Positions 46,444 to 59,700 of a stretch of DNA of 64,000 nt are shown here, piece after piece (position 1 is the first letter of the stretch; every line of letters begins with the position of its first letter). A program made the position numbers and the translations under genes. Below the pieces are notes generated by a model. That model was not told where the DNA came from. It saw only the letters and a list, made by a program, of their open reading frames with translations, and did no database searches. Location: NCBI GenBank assembly GCA_007449985.2, contig VIIQ02000108.1, forward strand, positions 280,627 to 344,626. Reading direction: 5' to 3'. Source of the DNA: Desmodesmus armatus (lineage: Eukaryota > Chlorophyta > Chlorophyceae > Sphaeropleales > Scenedesmaceae).

Positions 46444-46960
46444 GTCCACGCACATTGCCAGCTCGAGGGGTGTGGGCAGCCAACATGCTGCTCTGTTACT
46501 GTGCACTGTCGATGTGCTGGACGCTTGCGCACGCCTGTGTGCAGGACAGATCTTGATCTTCAGCATAGGGTCCAGAAATGCTGATATGTCCTGCTCACGT
46601 TAATGTGGGTGGGCGCTTGCGGCCGAAGCTTGCACCTTCACCTGCCTATGATGGGTCTATGGGATGATTTGTTGAAAGAGTGGCCGTTCATGGCACTTCC
46701 GCTGCACACATTGTCCATGTTGGGGATGTCCACGCACATTGCCAGCTCGGGGTGTGTGGGCAGCCAACATGCTGCTCTGTTTCTTTGCACTGTCGATGTT
46801 GCTGGGCGCTTGCGCACGGCTATGCGCAGGACAGAATTCAATCCTCGGCATGGGGTCCATAGATGCTGGTCTGCCCTGCGCACTGTTCATGTGGGTGGGC
46901 GCTTGCGCAAGTTGTGCGGCGGCCAAGCTTGCACCTTACCTTGATGGGTCAATGGGGTGA
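46444..46960 (+). repeat. Direct repeat, 284-bp period, two copies
   Basis: GTCCACGCACATTGCCAGCT followed by TGTGGGCAGCCAACATGCTG starts at 46444 and again at 46728. Similarity continues, with small differences, through GTGGGTGGGCGCTTGCG and AAGCTTGCACCTT. Confidence 0.9.
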
Positions 46961-49040
46961 TGCTGCGCTGTCCTGCGCGCTGTCTGAAGTTTTGTGCTTG
47001 GTTGGTGCTGGTTGTGTTGAAGGTGTGACTTATCATGTCTACCCTCACACTGTCCATGTTGGGAATGGTGTTGGTTGTGTCTGTGTTTGTCCTGCAAATT
47101 GTCTATGCTGTGAATCAGGCTTGTTGTGTCTGACATAGCATACAGGGCCCATTCGGGTCTGTCCTGTGCAATGTCTATGTCTGGGGAGGTCTGGGGAGTC
47201 TGTGGTAGGTACTGCTGTCTGTTGTGCACACTGTTCAAGCCTGTGAAGATGCCAGGGTTACACTTTGCGGAGTACTCCCTATCAGTTTTGGATTGAGAAT
47301 GATAACAACACAGACATCACCAACAAACGCACACCACCCAGCCTTGTCAAGCAAACAATGTTGGTGTGCTGTTACTGTCAGCCCTTCTTTGGACTGTTGG
47401 CAGTGCTGTTTGGCAGGCTGTGGCTGCTGAGGCCAATCGCAATGCACAGTGCAATTCTGTTGCGGGGAGTGCATGCTCGCCATGATGCTGCACGTTGTCT
47501 GCACTGTATGTATGGGTTGAGCCCTGAGCTGCCATGGGTGGTGCTGGCTGTGGGTGTTGTGGGCCTGGGGTTCTTGCCTGACGGTTGTCAAATGGGGTTT
47601 GTGGGTTGTGGCTCTGATGGCAAGTGAGTGACTCGTCTGCCCAGCAGGTTGTGCCTTTTGTTGCAAGCTTGAGGCATGCTCTGCGTCAGCACAGGGTGGT
47701 GGGTTCTTAGTCTTGAGCGTGTGGCGATGTTGGCATACCCAGTTATGCAGGCTGTCCTCACACGAATCAGCAGCCACGCCCGGCGTGATCTGGCAGATCG
47801 CACACCTGTGTTTGGTGCATCTGCGTGGCGTGGCTGTGGTCACATCGGCTTGCACAGCCCAAGGGACCCTATGTGTATGTTCAGTGATCACTGCCTGTCA
47901 TGACAGCATGTGTGGTGCGGTTTCACCTCTGGTCTGTTAGCCCACCCTCATGCAGGCTGCACGGGGTGTCCCCCGTCTTGTTGAGGAGGACTCCGGTCTC
48001 TCAGATATGGCTAGCTGAAACCTCAGCGCGGCATCTGGGATGTTGTGTCGGGTGGTTTCTAACTTCTGGTCTGGTCCGGACGCAGGTGTGTTTGACGATG
48101 TGACCACGCTGATGATGAGTGGTGACAGGGTTCCTGACTCTCAGTGAAGGCCCTCTAGCAGGAAATCTGGTGACTGCCACATCAACAACACTCCAAGCAT
48201 TGCAGCACAAGGGCCCCAGCACCCCATTAGACCTTGGGGGTGTCTTTAGCTGGCATGCGTCTGAAAACATTTCAGACGTTACACAGCGCTCAACTAGCAG
48301 CCATGCGGCAGCCTGAGATTGAATTGTGTGTCGTGGTATGCATTGTGAGACTTACAACAAGCACAACTGCACATCAAACATGACAGCTGCACAGCTACAG
48401 CCAATGTAAGAAGTGGACTTAGCTCAGCACTGCCAGTGGCGCAGCCTGAACCAAAAGAACCACCAGTTGAGGCAGCGAGATTGTCGTGCGCACAACACAT
48501 GCAACTGGGACCTGCTGGAAGTTAGAAGCAGCATGCGCATCTATTGCGCCTCGCCAGGGAACATCATTTTGCTGCTTGGATGTTGCAGCAGATGTTGCAT
48601 ACTGGCCATGTGTCGCACGTGCCACGGGGGCGTTCAAGAGACATGAGGGCTAGCAATGCAAGAACCATGCTGATGTCAAAGACGCCAACAGCATGGGTTT
48701 CCCAGGCTGGGCTAAACTCTGCAGCTCAGCTGGAAATTGCTGGCCTGGAGGCTTGCAGCTGTGCAATGTGTTGACCCCTGCCGGCCCCACTGCTGCTTCC
48801 ATGCAACTGCAATCGAAGGGAGCCACTGCTGCTGTTGTGCATGATGCAGTTCAACACAAGGCGGTGGCGCAGACTGAGTTGACTGCTGCAGCTTTCAGCC
48901 TGCCACCCATCTTGTCGCATGAGTCCTGCACTGTTGTGGCAGGGGCAGCAGGTGGACAGCACAGGTGCGGGCACTTGATTTCAAGGTGGGAGGCATTTAG
49001 CTAATGCTGTGTGTGCCATCAAATTACAGAGCACAGCAAA

Positions 49041-49302
49041 CTGAACGCCTATTCCTGTGGGGTGACTGAGTGCATAGGCAAACAGATCCCCGGTGGAGGG
49101 CTAACAGCACGGGTGACGGGCTACCCTGCAGCCCGATCCTTCACAGCTGCTCAGTGGCTGGAATGTGCCCCTGGTGACTGCATGCAGTATGGTGGCCCAC
49201 TGAACGCCCGTGCGGGGTGACTGAGTGCATAGGCAAACAGATCCCCGGGCTAACAGCACAGGTGACGGGCTGGCCCCCAGCCCGATCCTTTCGCTGCTCA
49301 GT
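49041..49302 (+). repeat. Direct repeat of about 100 bp, offset about 155-159 bp
   Basis: CTGAACGCC, then GGGGTGACTGAGTGCATAGG, CAAACAGATCCCCGG, GCTAACAGCAC and CAGCCCGATCCTT recur, with the second copy slightly shortened. Confidence 0.88.
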
Positions 49303-50748
49303 GAGCCACAAAACTGGGGCTGGCTCACAACACACAGCAAGCATGGCCCAGCCCCAGCGACATGCACAATGCGACATGTATGTATGTTAAAGATGGGCAC
49401 AGCAGACAGCGTACACGGACAGCTGGGCGGAAAGCAGTACTGTACTTAGCTGATGTCTGCTCGTGAATCTCCGCCTCTCCAGCCCGCACAGCAGCACAGC
49501 CCTTCACGACAGTCGCTTCGCTCATTGAATGTCAGCTTCTGGTCAGCTCCGCTCGCTTTGTTGCTGCAGTGCGAGCCATTTTCTTATTTGTACCGCCTGT
49601 GTCGAGCCAGGGGATGAACATTGCAGAACAAACAACTACATAGAAAACGTAGTCTTTTCAAGTGTGAGGGCACCGAGCTTCTTGGGGAGCTGCTGCCACT
49701 TATTGAAGGGGGGGGGGGGGTGTTACAAGTAGATACTTTCACCGCAGAGCGGTACTCTCTACCCTTAATCGATTGGGTAAGACAAATACGTACACCTGAA
49801 ACGAGGAAACCTGCAAAGGACACGGCAGACAAGACCAGCCCCAACAACAAACACACACACACAGACATGGCAACTGCCACACGCGCCGAGTATAGTATCG
49901 TGCATTCAAGACTCAGTTGTAAACCTGCAGTCTACACATACCGTGCACGCACACATGGGTCAGTCCTTCAAGCAGGGCTGTTATGTGCTGTTATGCAGGG
50001 TGTTGCAATGCGCGAGTACTGTCGTGCTGCTGCTGACTCTTCAAGATCTGAAACACCACCATGTTTTACTCTGAGTATTCTCAGATAGATTTCGAGCACT
50101 CTGAGCAAATTGTTGTTCAAGCCCCCCAGCCTGCCACTCTGGCATTCTACCCAGCCCATGCCGCCCACTCTGGAGCACTCTAGCTGATCCACCACCAGCA
50201 CAAACACCAGCGGGAGAATCTGGGTGGCAAGGGGCCTAGCAGCAATTTCGTTTTGAAAGCAGAGGAAAGTCTGCAGCAAGGGACAGCACACAGCAAGGGT
50301 GGTAGCTTGGCTTCAGAACTTGGGGGTGGCTGCCACGGCTTCCAGCAGACTTGCGTTATTGCTGGTGCAGCATGCAGCACACCTTCGGGCAGCTGCGGTT
50401 CTGGCGCGATAGTCCTACAAGAGAGAACTGCATGCGAACTTTTGAATTAGCCCCCCCCCCCCCCTGACGGACGTTTCAGGAAGCTGTGTTGGTGCTGCAC
50501 CAGCTGCACTGCATCAGAGAGAGCCGAAGTTACACCAAAAAACAGTAGATCCAACGCTGCAGGAGCGCGTTTCCTGCGCATGCCAGGAGCTGATCACAAC
50601 TGGACGGAGGCCAGAAAGCGTCCAAACCCGCAACCGAAAACCACGCTGTCCAGTGGAAGGTCGCGGTCACCCAAGACGCTATCATAAGCTCCGGCAACAC
50701 AACAGCAAACCAACCACACTTCATCTCGGTTGCCACACAAAGTGATCC

Positions 50749-53700
50749 ATGCCGCTCAAGGATGGGGCCTTCGGCATGGCACGGGCTGCTGCACTGCTGC
50801 TGCTGTTACTCTCCATCACCTTAGGCTCATCAGCTGCCTTGCCTGCAGCATCTTGCTCTCCCAGGACACGATTTACGAGCAGTCTTTCAGCAATCTGCAG
50901 TCTCGATGTTGTTGGCAAGGGACGCAAGGCATTTGGGTTGCAGCGCGTGCGACTCAGCTGCAACTCCCCCAATGGCGAAGATGTGCCTGTTGCCATCGCT
51001 TCAACAGCACCAAACGCTCCTCTGGCGGGACTGTCATCGACTCTGCGGCAGCAGCTGGAGCAGCAAGGCAGCGGCATCGTGATCCGTGAGCAAGCCTGCC
51101 AGCAGCAGATTTGCATATTGTGTCGTGAGCGTGCTGCTGCATCTGTGGAAGGTTCAGCAAGTGTGCCTCTCAGGGGGGTTTGTGTCTGTTTACCTCTGGG
51201 GGGGTGAGTCTTCTGTTGGAGCATATGGTTTCCATGGATGAGGCTGAGGTCACAGGGGTACATCCCTTTACCTGTTGCCCCTTTACCATCCCTAAACCCT
51301 AAACCCTAAACCCTAGGTCAACAAGTTACGTTTGTAGCGTACTCTGCAGAGATCCGCCCAAGCTTGGCGACGCCTGCTATACGATATCGACCTACTTGTC
51401 GATCGATCAACAAGGGGATGTACTATATGTGTGTGTATGCTGCTGACCCAGTAGTTCATTTTGGAGCTACTGCATGGTGTATATCTGCAGTGTTTACAGT
51501 TAGCTGCTGGGCTGCATGCAAAGATGCATGTGGTGTATCCGGCAGCTTCTGGCTGCATGCAGTTGACTAATGCCGATTTGTCAGGCTTAGTCATGGGCTG
51601 TGCTTTGCCCTATATATGGTCAGTAGTACCCCTTGCGATGCACTCATTGCATGTGTGTGTGTCGTGTGTCTTTCAAGGGCACTGATGAGACCCCGTGGCT
51701 GGGGTCGAAACCGGTCTGCCTTGCCCGTGTTCCACAGCGCCTGTTGGCTGTGTGGCACGTATTCACCAGTCGTTTGCTGGTCAACAAGTTACGTTTGTAC
51801 CTGTTGCACCTGATCGTGGTCGTGGTCGCAACCGTGTTCGCGGCAGGGGGGGTGCTTCTGCCCCTGCTGTGTTGAGCACAGCCCATCTTGGGCCAGGTCC
51901 GCCCAGAGGATCTTCCAGCAGTCAATCTTCTGTTTCGAGTCTGTCTAGTGGTCTTGAGAGTGGTAGTGAGTCTGACAGCAGTGGTAGTCTTGATCTTGCT
52001 GCTGACAACGCGCTTGCTGCTCTTCAGAGTGTCTTTCCAGGTGGTCCTGTTGTCCCTCCACCTCACCTCTTCCTCAACCCTTTGTTGGACCCAGGTTGTG
52101 AGGAGGAGGATTGTATGAATCCTCAACAGTTGCCACGTTACAATGGCAAGGAGAGGGGTTCTGCTGGTAACGCGTATCTTGCTGCGTTTGATGCTTTTAT
52201 TGGATTGGGCAAGTGGGGCCAGCCGAGCGAGGCCCTAGGCAGGAAACTTTATGCTCTTGCCAGTGGCGCAGAGCCAGGGTCAGTGTTTGATTTGTGGTGC
52301 CACGAGCACATCAGGCCGTTAGCACAGCGTGTCATGACAGCAGCAGAGACATGTGTCAATGCTGCAGATCACCAAACTGTGCTGACCCAGTTCAGGCCCT
52401 TGTATGATGCTGCTGTCCAGCTGTTCAAGGCTACATTTTGTGCGCCTGATGTGCATGAGTACAGGATCCTGCTGGCAGAGTTGTTGAATGTGTGTCAGGC
52501 TCACATCGGTAGTGCTGTTTGGCGTCCTCTGCATCATGTGCTGCAGAAGCTTCAGCAGTTTTACAGCCAGCCGTTGCCTTGTGGGGTGTTGGGTGAGCAG
52601 GAGTTTATTGCGCAGCTGTTGGCTATGGATATTGTGCCTGATGCTGTGTCTCTCCGGCTTAAGGCTGCTGTTGATGGCCTGGCGCAGGCCCAGTTACCTG
52701 CTGCGCCTGCCAACCCACCTCCCAACTACAGCCCGCGTCACACATTTGCTGCTGTGCTTGCCGCTATCGCTCAGCTTGCGCAGCAGTTGGATCAGGCTAT
52801 GGGCTGGGGCAGTCTGCACTTTCCTGTGGGGTCTGCTGTCAGTGGTTTGCCTGTTGCTCTGCCTGCAGCGAGCCAACAGTCTGTTGTGTCAGCCACAAGC
52901 TCCCGGTTGCATCTACATGATATCAATTTCCAGGCTGCCAACCTGTCTGCTGCTCTGCAGCATTTGCCAGTCGAGGATAGGTGTCAGCTGCTGGCCCGTG
53001 CATTCCCAGATGCACTGTGTCCTGAGCATTGCATGGTGCACATGCTCAAGGTTTGTCCGCTTGGTGTTGTGGAGACTGACAGGAAGGGCAAGGGTTGTGT
53101 CAAGCATGTGCTTGCTACTATGACTGACCAAGATGTCCCCAGCACTGAGGGTGTTGTGCAGCGTGGGGCGCAGGAGTTTCAGTCTCTCATTGATGCTCAG
53201 CTCTCTGCGTTTGCCACAGGGTACAGCCACGGGCGCTCTCACTACCATGAGAACCGTGGTGGAGGCGGTTATGGCCAGTCCAGGCCCATTGGCTCTGGCT
53301 TCAGCGACGGTTACGGCAACCGTGATCGTCAGCCACCCCCTTTTTGTGAGTTGTGTGACATGCTTGGTCACACCGTGGATGATTGCTTTGTTCTGCATCC
53401 TGAGAAGTGTCAGGACAGGAAGCGGCTTGCGTCCTTTGTGCCCCCTCCTCACCTGCAGGCACTGTTTGAGCAGCAGAAGCAGAAGATGTTTCACACTGAG
53501 CGTCAGGCTAGCGCTGCCGAGCCACCAACTGGGGATGTGTATCCGCCTCGGGCAGTGGCGCAGCAGCATGGCACGTTGCACAACTACTGCATTGTTACCA
53601 GGGATCTTGCATACTTGGGTGACCAGGTTGTCGTCGAGAGTGATGAGTATGATGCAGAGGTTGCTGCTGATGTCTGGGGTGTGTCTGAGGATGCTGCTCA

Positions 53701-56700
53701 CATCATGGTAGCAGGCGCAGACTTTTCTGACAGTGACTCTGGTCCACCAAGTCTGCTGTCCGACACGGAGTCTGACGGGGAGCTTGAGGGTCCTGCTTCT
53801 GCATCCTCTAGCGCTGGTGTGTCGTCTGCTTTGCCTGCTGTTGGGGAGCCTGTATGGCAAGTGTTGGGCACAGATGCTGCTAACCCTTTTTCCAGCGAAT
53901 CCGCAGGACTGGAGGTGCCTTGTTGCAGTTGTGGTAGCGTCTGCTGTCTTCAGCCTCAGGTATCTGGTGAGGGTTGTGGTGTTCCTGTGTGGGAGTGTGC
54001 TGCTAGGAGCTCCGAGGCATGTGTCTCGGGTGTTCCAGCATGGGGTCCTTCTGTTCTCAATGCTTTCCCGGCTGCTGTCAGGCCAGCTGTCAACGTCATG
54101 CAGTTGAGGTCCCTGCTTGGGTTGCTATGCTTTCATCGCCAGCATATTGCAGGTTTTGGAGCTATTGCTGCACCTCTGACAGCATTAGTGCATGAAGGGG
54201 TTGCACCCACTTGGGGTGCCGCGCAGCAAGCTGCCCTTGACGAGCTCACACGCATGATCCTGGACCTGGTTGGAGAATGGACGAGCGTGTTGTAGGCTTT
54301 GCTGATCTGGTTGTCGCAGCGCCTCTGTTTCTGCATCTGCAGTGGGACGTACGCAGCCCGTCATTCCTGTCGTTTCAGTTGGTCATGTGACTCTCCTGGA
54401 CATTCAGTGTCTGGCTCAGCGCCATGGTCTTTAGGCAGCATTGCACGCCTTCCAGCCTGTCTCTTGTAGCGGTTCCGCAGATGCCTGATCATTTTGTGCT
54501 TGCTTCCTGTGTTCAGCTTGTAGCTGGTGTGGCCACCTGGCCCACTAGCAGCTTGTGTTGGTACGAGTAGTGCATGTGTCACTGCCTTGCCAACTTCACA
54601 AAAAAAAAAACAAAAAAAAGCATCTCTGCAGTCTGTGTTGTGCTTTGCATGTGCACAGGTCTGTCATCATTCCTTTGGGTGCAGTTCACTGCATCACCTT
54701 CCTTGTCCTGCATTCCTCAGTGTGCAGCCCTTGCTTCCAAGGCTGCTGCCGCCAATCATTCCTTCCGCCACAGTGTTGTTGCATGTTGTGCTTGCATGCA
54801 TGCTTGACCCTGTGGTGCCTAAGGCACACAGTCTGTTGCCATCCCATGATCCGATCATCTCCGGGAGTGTTGCATGCAGAGTGCACAGGTGGACTTGCGG
54901 ACGGACAATTTGCATTCAGCACAGCCAGTCATGTTGCGCACATCATCAGGTTGCATTTGTCAGCTGTAGTGAGCAGTCTTGTTGTTGGCTTGTGCATTGC
55001 ATGACACCGCCAGGGGGGTGGGGTTTAGCCCTGCTCACTACTATTGTGTAGTGTATGTCCTCGGCAGTGACAGCTAATTGCGCACGACAGCTGTCATGCC
55101 GTACATGTGTGTGTTGCCGAAATAGCAGTACTGTCAGCTCAGCAGTTCAGCTGTGCAGTAGCAGCAGTTGTGAAGCCAGTGTCCAGCTGTGGTGAGGAAG
55201 CAGCAGGAGTAAGTGTTGTTGGCTGCTTCAAGCATTGAATCAGTGTTGTAGCAGCTTGCAGCATGGTTGCCTGTCGAGTAGTGCTGCTTCAGTCAAACAA
55301 AACCGTGAGTGACACTGGGTTCAGCGTGCTGATCTTGCTTCAAAAGGATTGCCAACGCGGTGACGCGTTGGCCGGTGTTTGGATGCTGTCTGTAGCTTGC
55401 TATCGCACTCAGCGGTTGTCAAGTCCAGTTGTTCTGCAGCTGGAGCCTCAGAGCAGCAGTCGCTGTGTGGTTGAGTCTGTCTGTGCGTCGCTGTAATCCC
55501 GTGTTCTCTCAAGTGCAATCTTTGGTCAGTGTCTGGTCAGTGTCTTCTTCTACTGGAGCTACGCATTATCGCGGGCCCACTCAGGTCAGAGTCTGTCAGG
55601 TCAGGTCGGTTTCTCTCAGCTGTGTTCTAACAGCTCAACTGTGCTTCTTACACAGTTTACACTCTCACAAACACATTTGCCCAGAAGACAGCTTGCCCTG
55701 AGGCCGCAGCAGTTCAGACTACCGAGCCCATCTCTTTATCTGGTCTCATCTGGTCCCATCCGCACATCTCGTGCGCAGTGTCAGTTTGCTTGTTGCAGTA
55801 GCATTATCAGCTGCAGTTACAGCAGTTGCGCAGGCGTCAGCATCACTCAGCGCCTTGCGATTTCACCTGGTCCCAGTCGGTCACAAGCAAGTGGTCCCAG
55901 GCAGTCTGGTCCCAGTTGTGTGGAGCAATTGGACACAGTTTGCAGCAAGTGGATTGCTGTTTGCTTGTAGATATCAGCAGTTGTCAGTGGCAATTGTCCA
56001 GTCTTGTTCTTACTCTCTCTCTTGTTCTGCTACACACACACATACCCTGTGCATCGCCCAACGCAGGTTCCCTGCTCATTTTGAGTGGCCCCTGTCTCCT
56101 TAGGGAAGCTACACCTTGTAGCATCTTCTCCCCTTCCCGACCGCCCATGGGGTTTAGCCCTGCTCACTACTATTGTGTAGTGTATGTCCTCGGCAGTGAC
56201 AGCTAATTGCGCACGACAGCAACAACAAAGCGGAACGAGATGCAGACATTGGCACGGAGCCTGAAACACTGTCTGTGCTGCCAACAAAAGTGTTGGGTTA
56301 CGTTGCGAGGCCGGATGACGTTGACGGGGGCCTCAGGTTTGAGCTGGTGCTGATTGGGGAGGGCGGCTTCCCTTGTGGGAAGCGCAACATAGAGGCTTAC
56401 TGGGACTCCCCTTCTGCTCTTGGTAGTGGTGGTGGGGGTGTGGACAGTGTTGCACAGCCCCAGCCGTCAGCACCGTCAGGCCCTCCCAGGTACCTAACAG
56501 GAACCGATGACAGCGGCGTGGCAGTCATGCAGCTGAGGTTCCTAGAGCCACCTGGTCAGCACATGATCAAGTTTGTGGTGGAGGACGCCCCCTTCCTTGA
56601 ACTCAGCGTGATGGTGGAAGTGCGGCAGTGCTGGAAAGGCGAGCAGGAGGAGCGCCCAGGGGTATGCCGGATATGCCCCAAGGGCCGCTACAACTTCCAG

Positions 56701-59700
56701 TCAGGCAGGTGTGAGGAGTGTCCTGCGCAGGCGGAGTGTGCTGGAGGGTCCGCGGTGCTGCCGCAACCAGGGTTTTGGTTGTCGTCGCCTCAGCACAACG
56801 ATGTTCACAGGTGGGGTGGTACGCTGATCAGCACACGGTCGGTGGAGCCATTATGCATGCCCTTGCTGCCTTGTTTGCAAACTGGCTATCATCTGATGTA
56901 GGTGGTGCAAAAAGGGGGTTGGGGTCAATCCCACCTTAGGGTTTTGGCCGGCTCAACTCTCGTAAACAATCATTGCCTAAATGATGCCATTGATGTGTGG
57001 CACTGTGTCTGCTTGTAACATAATCTGCCCTCTCTCCGCCCTCTCCCAACAAGAGGCCTATGGCCATCTCGGCTGGGCCCTCTATGAGCAACATGCAAAG
57101 CACATGTATGGCCATCATGGTGGTGAAATCGTGCAACAGCATGCACAGCATGACGGTGCACCACTGGCACAGCACAAAGCTTATGCATGCAATGTGCTGG
57201 CCAAAGGACTTGATGTGAACAGGTACATGTGACCTGATATGACTGTTTGTGCTCCCGTGAGTCTGCCAGCACACAGGTCAACACTACACACATGTACTTC
57301 ACCTCCATCCACACAGGGCATGGCAGGCTTGCAAGCCAGTGGTTCGCCGGTACGGAAACCGGTTGCAATTTACATAGATAAGTATTCTGACAGATGTAAT
57401 AATGATCATACGCATTGAAAGCAGCTTGCGTTTGCATGTTGGACTTTCGACAGGGTTGCAGCAAAGGCTGTCGGACGCACAATCACAACAGCAACAAACA
57501 CTTCAAATTGAACGTCAAGCCGTTTGGACCTTCTGTCGTGTTCAGGCAACCAGCAAGAAGGCGAATGCCTGACAAGCGGTATCCATGAACATGCACAGAC
57601 AGTTGCCAGGTTGATCGTGCGTTTTGGGCAGGCCTAGTGAGCTGAATCTCACTCATTTGGACATAGCTTTCAGGCTGTGGTATCAGCAGCCACCAAGCTT
57701 TGATTTTTAGTCAGTTATTGCCTGGAAACACCTGTGGCAAACTGCTCCTGAGACCTTGCTCAGAGCATGATGTCCATGTATGACGTTGCTGATGACGGAT
57801 GTACAGCACTGGTTACCAACACAGGGCGTGAAGTGGAGGGGTTGCTGCTTGCAGGAAGTGTGAACGGCAATCACAACAAAAGGCAGACCCATACCCAACA
57901 CGTGTTTTCATTTGTAATTGTTCTGTTCAAAACGCGCGTGTGAACGGCACAAGCTGCAAAAAACCGAGACAGGTGTGACCGGCAGTTGCAGGCCAACCCG
58001 CGCATCGTAGCCAGCATGCGCGGAGGGCACAGCACCGACAACGGACAACTATAGAACGGTGTATCCTCGGCAAAGGCTAGGTCGAACTGCGACCTAGCCT
58101 TTGCCGAGCGGCTGGACCGCTACATACTACGCCCTTCGGGCCCAGCCAATAAGTCATATAGCTTGGCAATCACGATGCAGGGCGCTGCTCACTCTGATGT
58201 GCAGTGAAGGGGCTGTTGGTTTTCAGCTCAATCGAAAGTGCAATACAGTGCACTTGAATGTGCTTTGCTGCATTTGTACCAGGTATGTGCCTGTAAAAGC
58301 AGCTATCACACAAGGCTGTCCCTCACATTCTGGGTGCTGCTGCTGCTGCTTCTGCGCTGGTGCTGCTGCTGCTGCTGCGTACCCGTGTTGCTCTGTAGGT
58401 GTCCCAACCCACAAGCTTGCTTTGGCAACCGCTCGCCGTTGCTGCTAGAGTGCATGCGCAACGATGTGTGGAGCAGGAACCACACCAACAACAGGTTGCC
58501 GGCTGCTTCAAGCACCGACCCTTGCTACTCGGCCAGTGGATATGCGAACCAAAATAATGGCAGCTTCCAAGCACATCAGTGCTCAATTGGATATCGGGGG
58601 CATGTTTGCGGCATGTGTGAGGAAGGGTACGGTTCAGTGAAGCCGTTCCGCTGTCGGAAGTGCTACAACAGAGGTGTTATGGTTGTCATGTACATCATTG
58701 CGTCTGTGTTGCTTCTGGCATTCATGAAGTTGGTGTGTTGGCTCACTCTCAGAGATTCTTCTGTTGCTGGTGCACCGTCCGGTGCTTCTGCACCGTCCGG
58801 CACAGCGCCAACACCGGGAGACATGCTGCGTCAGCTTGTGCTGTTCATACAGTACACCTTGATTCTGACAAGTGTGCAGGCGTCAGAGTCCTGGCCAGAG
58901 ACTATCGCCAAGCCTCTTGAGGCACTTGCGTGGCTCTGGGCGCCTGCATCCCCGCACACACTCGCGCCGGGGTGTCTGGTGCGATCTGGCTCTTCTGCGG
59001 CTGGCGCTGCAGCTGTAGTGTTCTATGTTGTGTTGCCGTTGGTGCTGCTGGCCCTTCTGCTGCTGTTGGAAGTGTTTTTGCGGTTTGTGAGGGAGAGGAC
59101 GGCCCCCCGCAACAGGCGGAGGGCTCTTGCTGTACACTCTGCGGCATCACAGAGTAGTTTCAAAGACCAGCTGATTGCTGCTAGCATGGTGGTGATCTTC
59201 TTCTTCTTGCCTTCTGTTGTGCGGAGCTGCTTTGGGCTATTTGCGTGCTTCAGCATCGACCAGCCAGCACAGCCACCCAACATGCCGCTGGCTGTTGGTT
59301 CCTTCTGGATCCATGATACTGATCAGCTGTGCTTCGTCGGTTGGCACCGCCACCTTGCTATCGGCCTGGGGATCCCACTCTTGCTGTTTGTGTGCTTCGT
59401 GCCCGGCTTCATCTTGTACAAGACATTGCCCAACAGAGCTTTGCTGGGCGATCGGTCGTGGCTAAAGCACTACGGGTTCCTTGTGCAGGAGTACAAGCCC
59501 AGTTGTCGGTTCTGGGAGGCGGTTGTGTCAGCACAGACCATTGTGCTTGTTGCTATCAGCGTGTTCAGTTACACCCTTGGTCCCTTCTACCAGGCTGTGC
59601 TGATGAACGTCGCGATTGCTGTTATCTGGCTGTTGTTGGCTGTGGTGCAACCTTATGCTCACAGGGAGACGCAGCGGGTTGCCTTTGTGAGCATGGGGTG

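Larger units (their letters stand above)
45443..50748. other. 5.3-kb repeat-rich region without a supportable gene
   Basis: No frame shows family resemblance. It contains two local duplications (46444-46960 and 49041-49302), G/C tracts near 49709-49719 and 50449-50464, and TG-rich sequence at 46980-47220 that may be transposon tail. The longest frame (47235-47891, minus) has no recognisable content. Confidence 0.5.
51316..56219 (+). mobile_element. Decayed LTR-type (Ty3-like) retrotransposon in intron 1 of the membrane-protein gene
   Basis: It carries a gag-like frame with a zinc knuckle, joined to the RT/RNase H connection of Ty3-type elements (51695-54295), but no protease, RT palm, RNase H core or integrase. 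A 21-bp direct repeat GGTCAACAAGTTACGTTTGT(A) occurs at 51316 and 51779. The 3' part (54296-56219) is non-coding, contains an A-rich run at 54600-54619, and includes a ~73-bp repeat. I cannot identify full LTRs, so the limits are approximate. Confidence 0.75.

Noticed and set aside
47235..47891. Long minus-strand open frame (218 codons)
   Set aside because: Composition is Gln/His/Thr-rich without domain-like patterning, splice context or family similarity. It lies in repeat-rich DNA and is best read as chance in GC-rich sequence.
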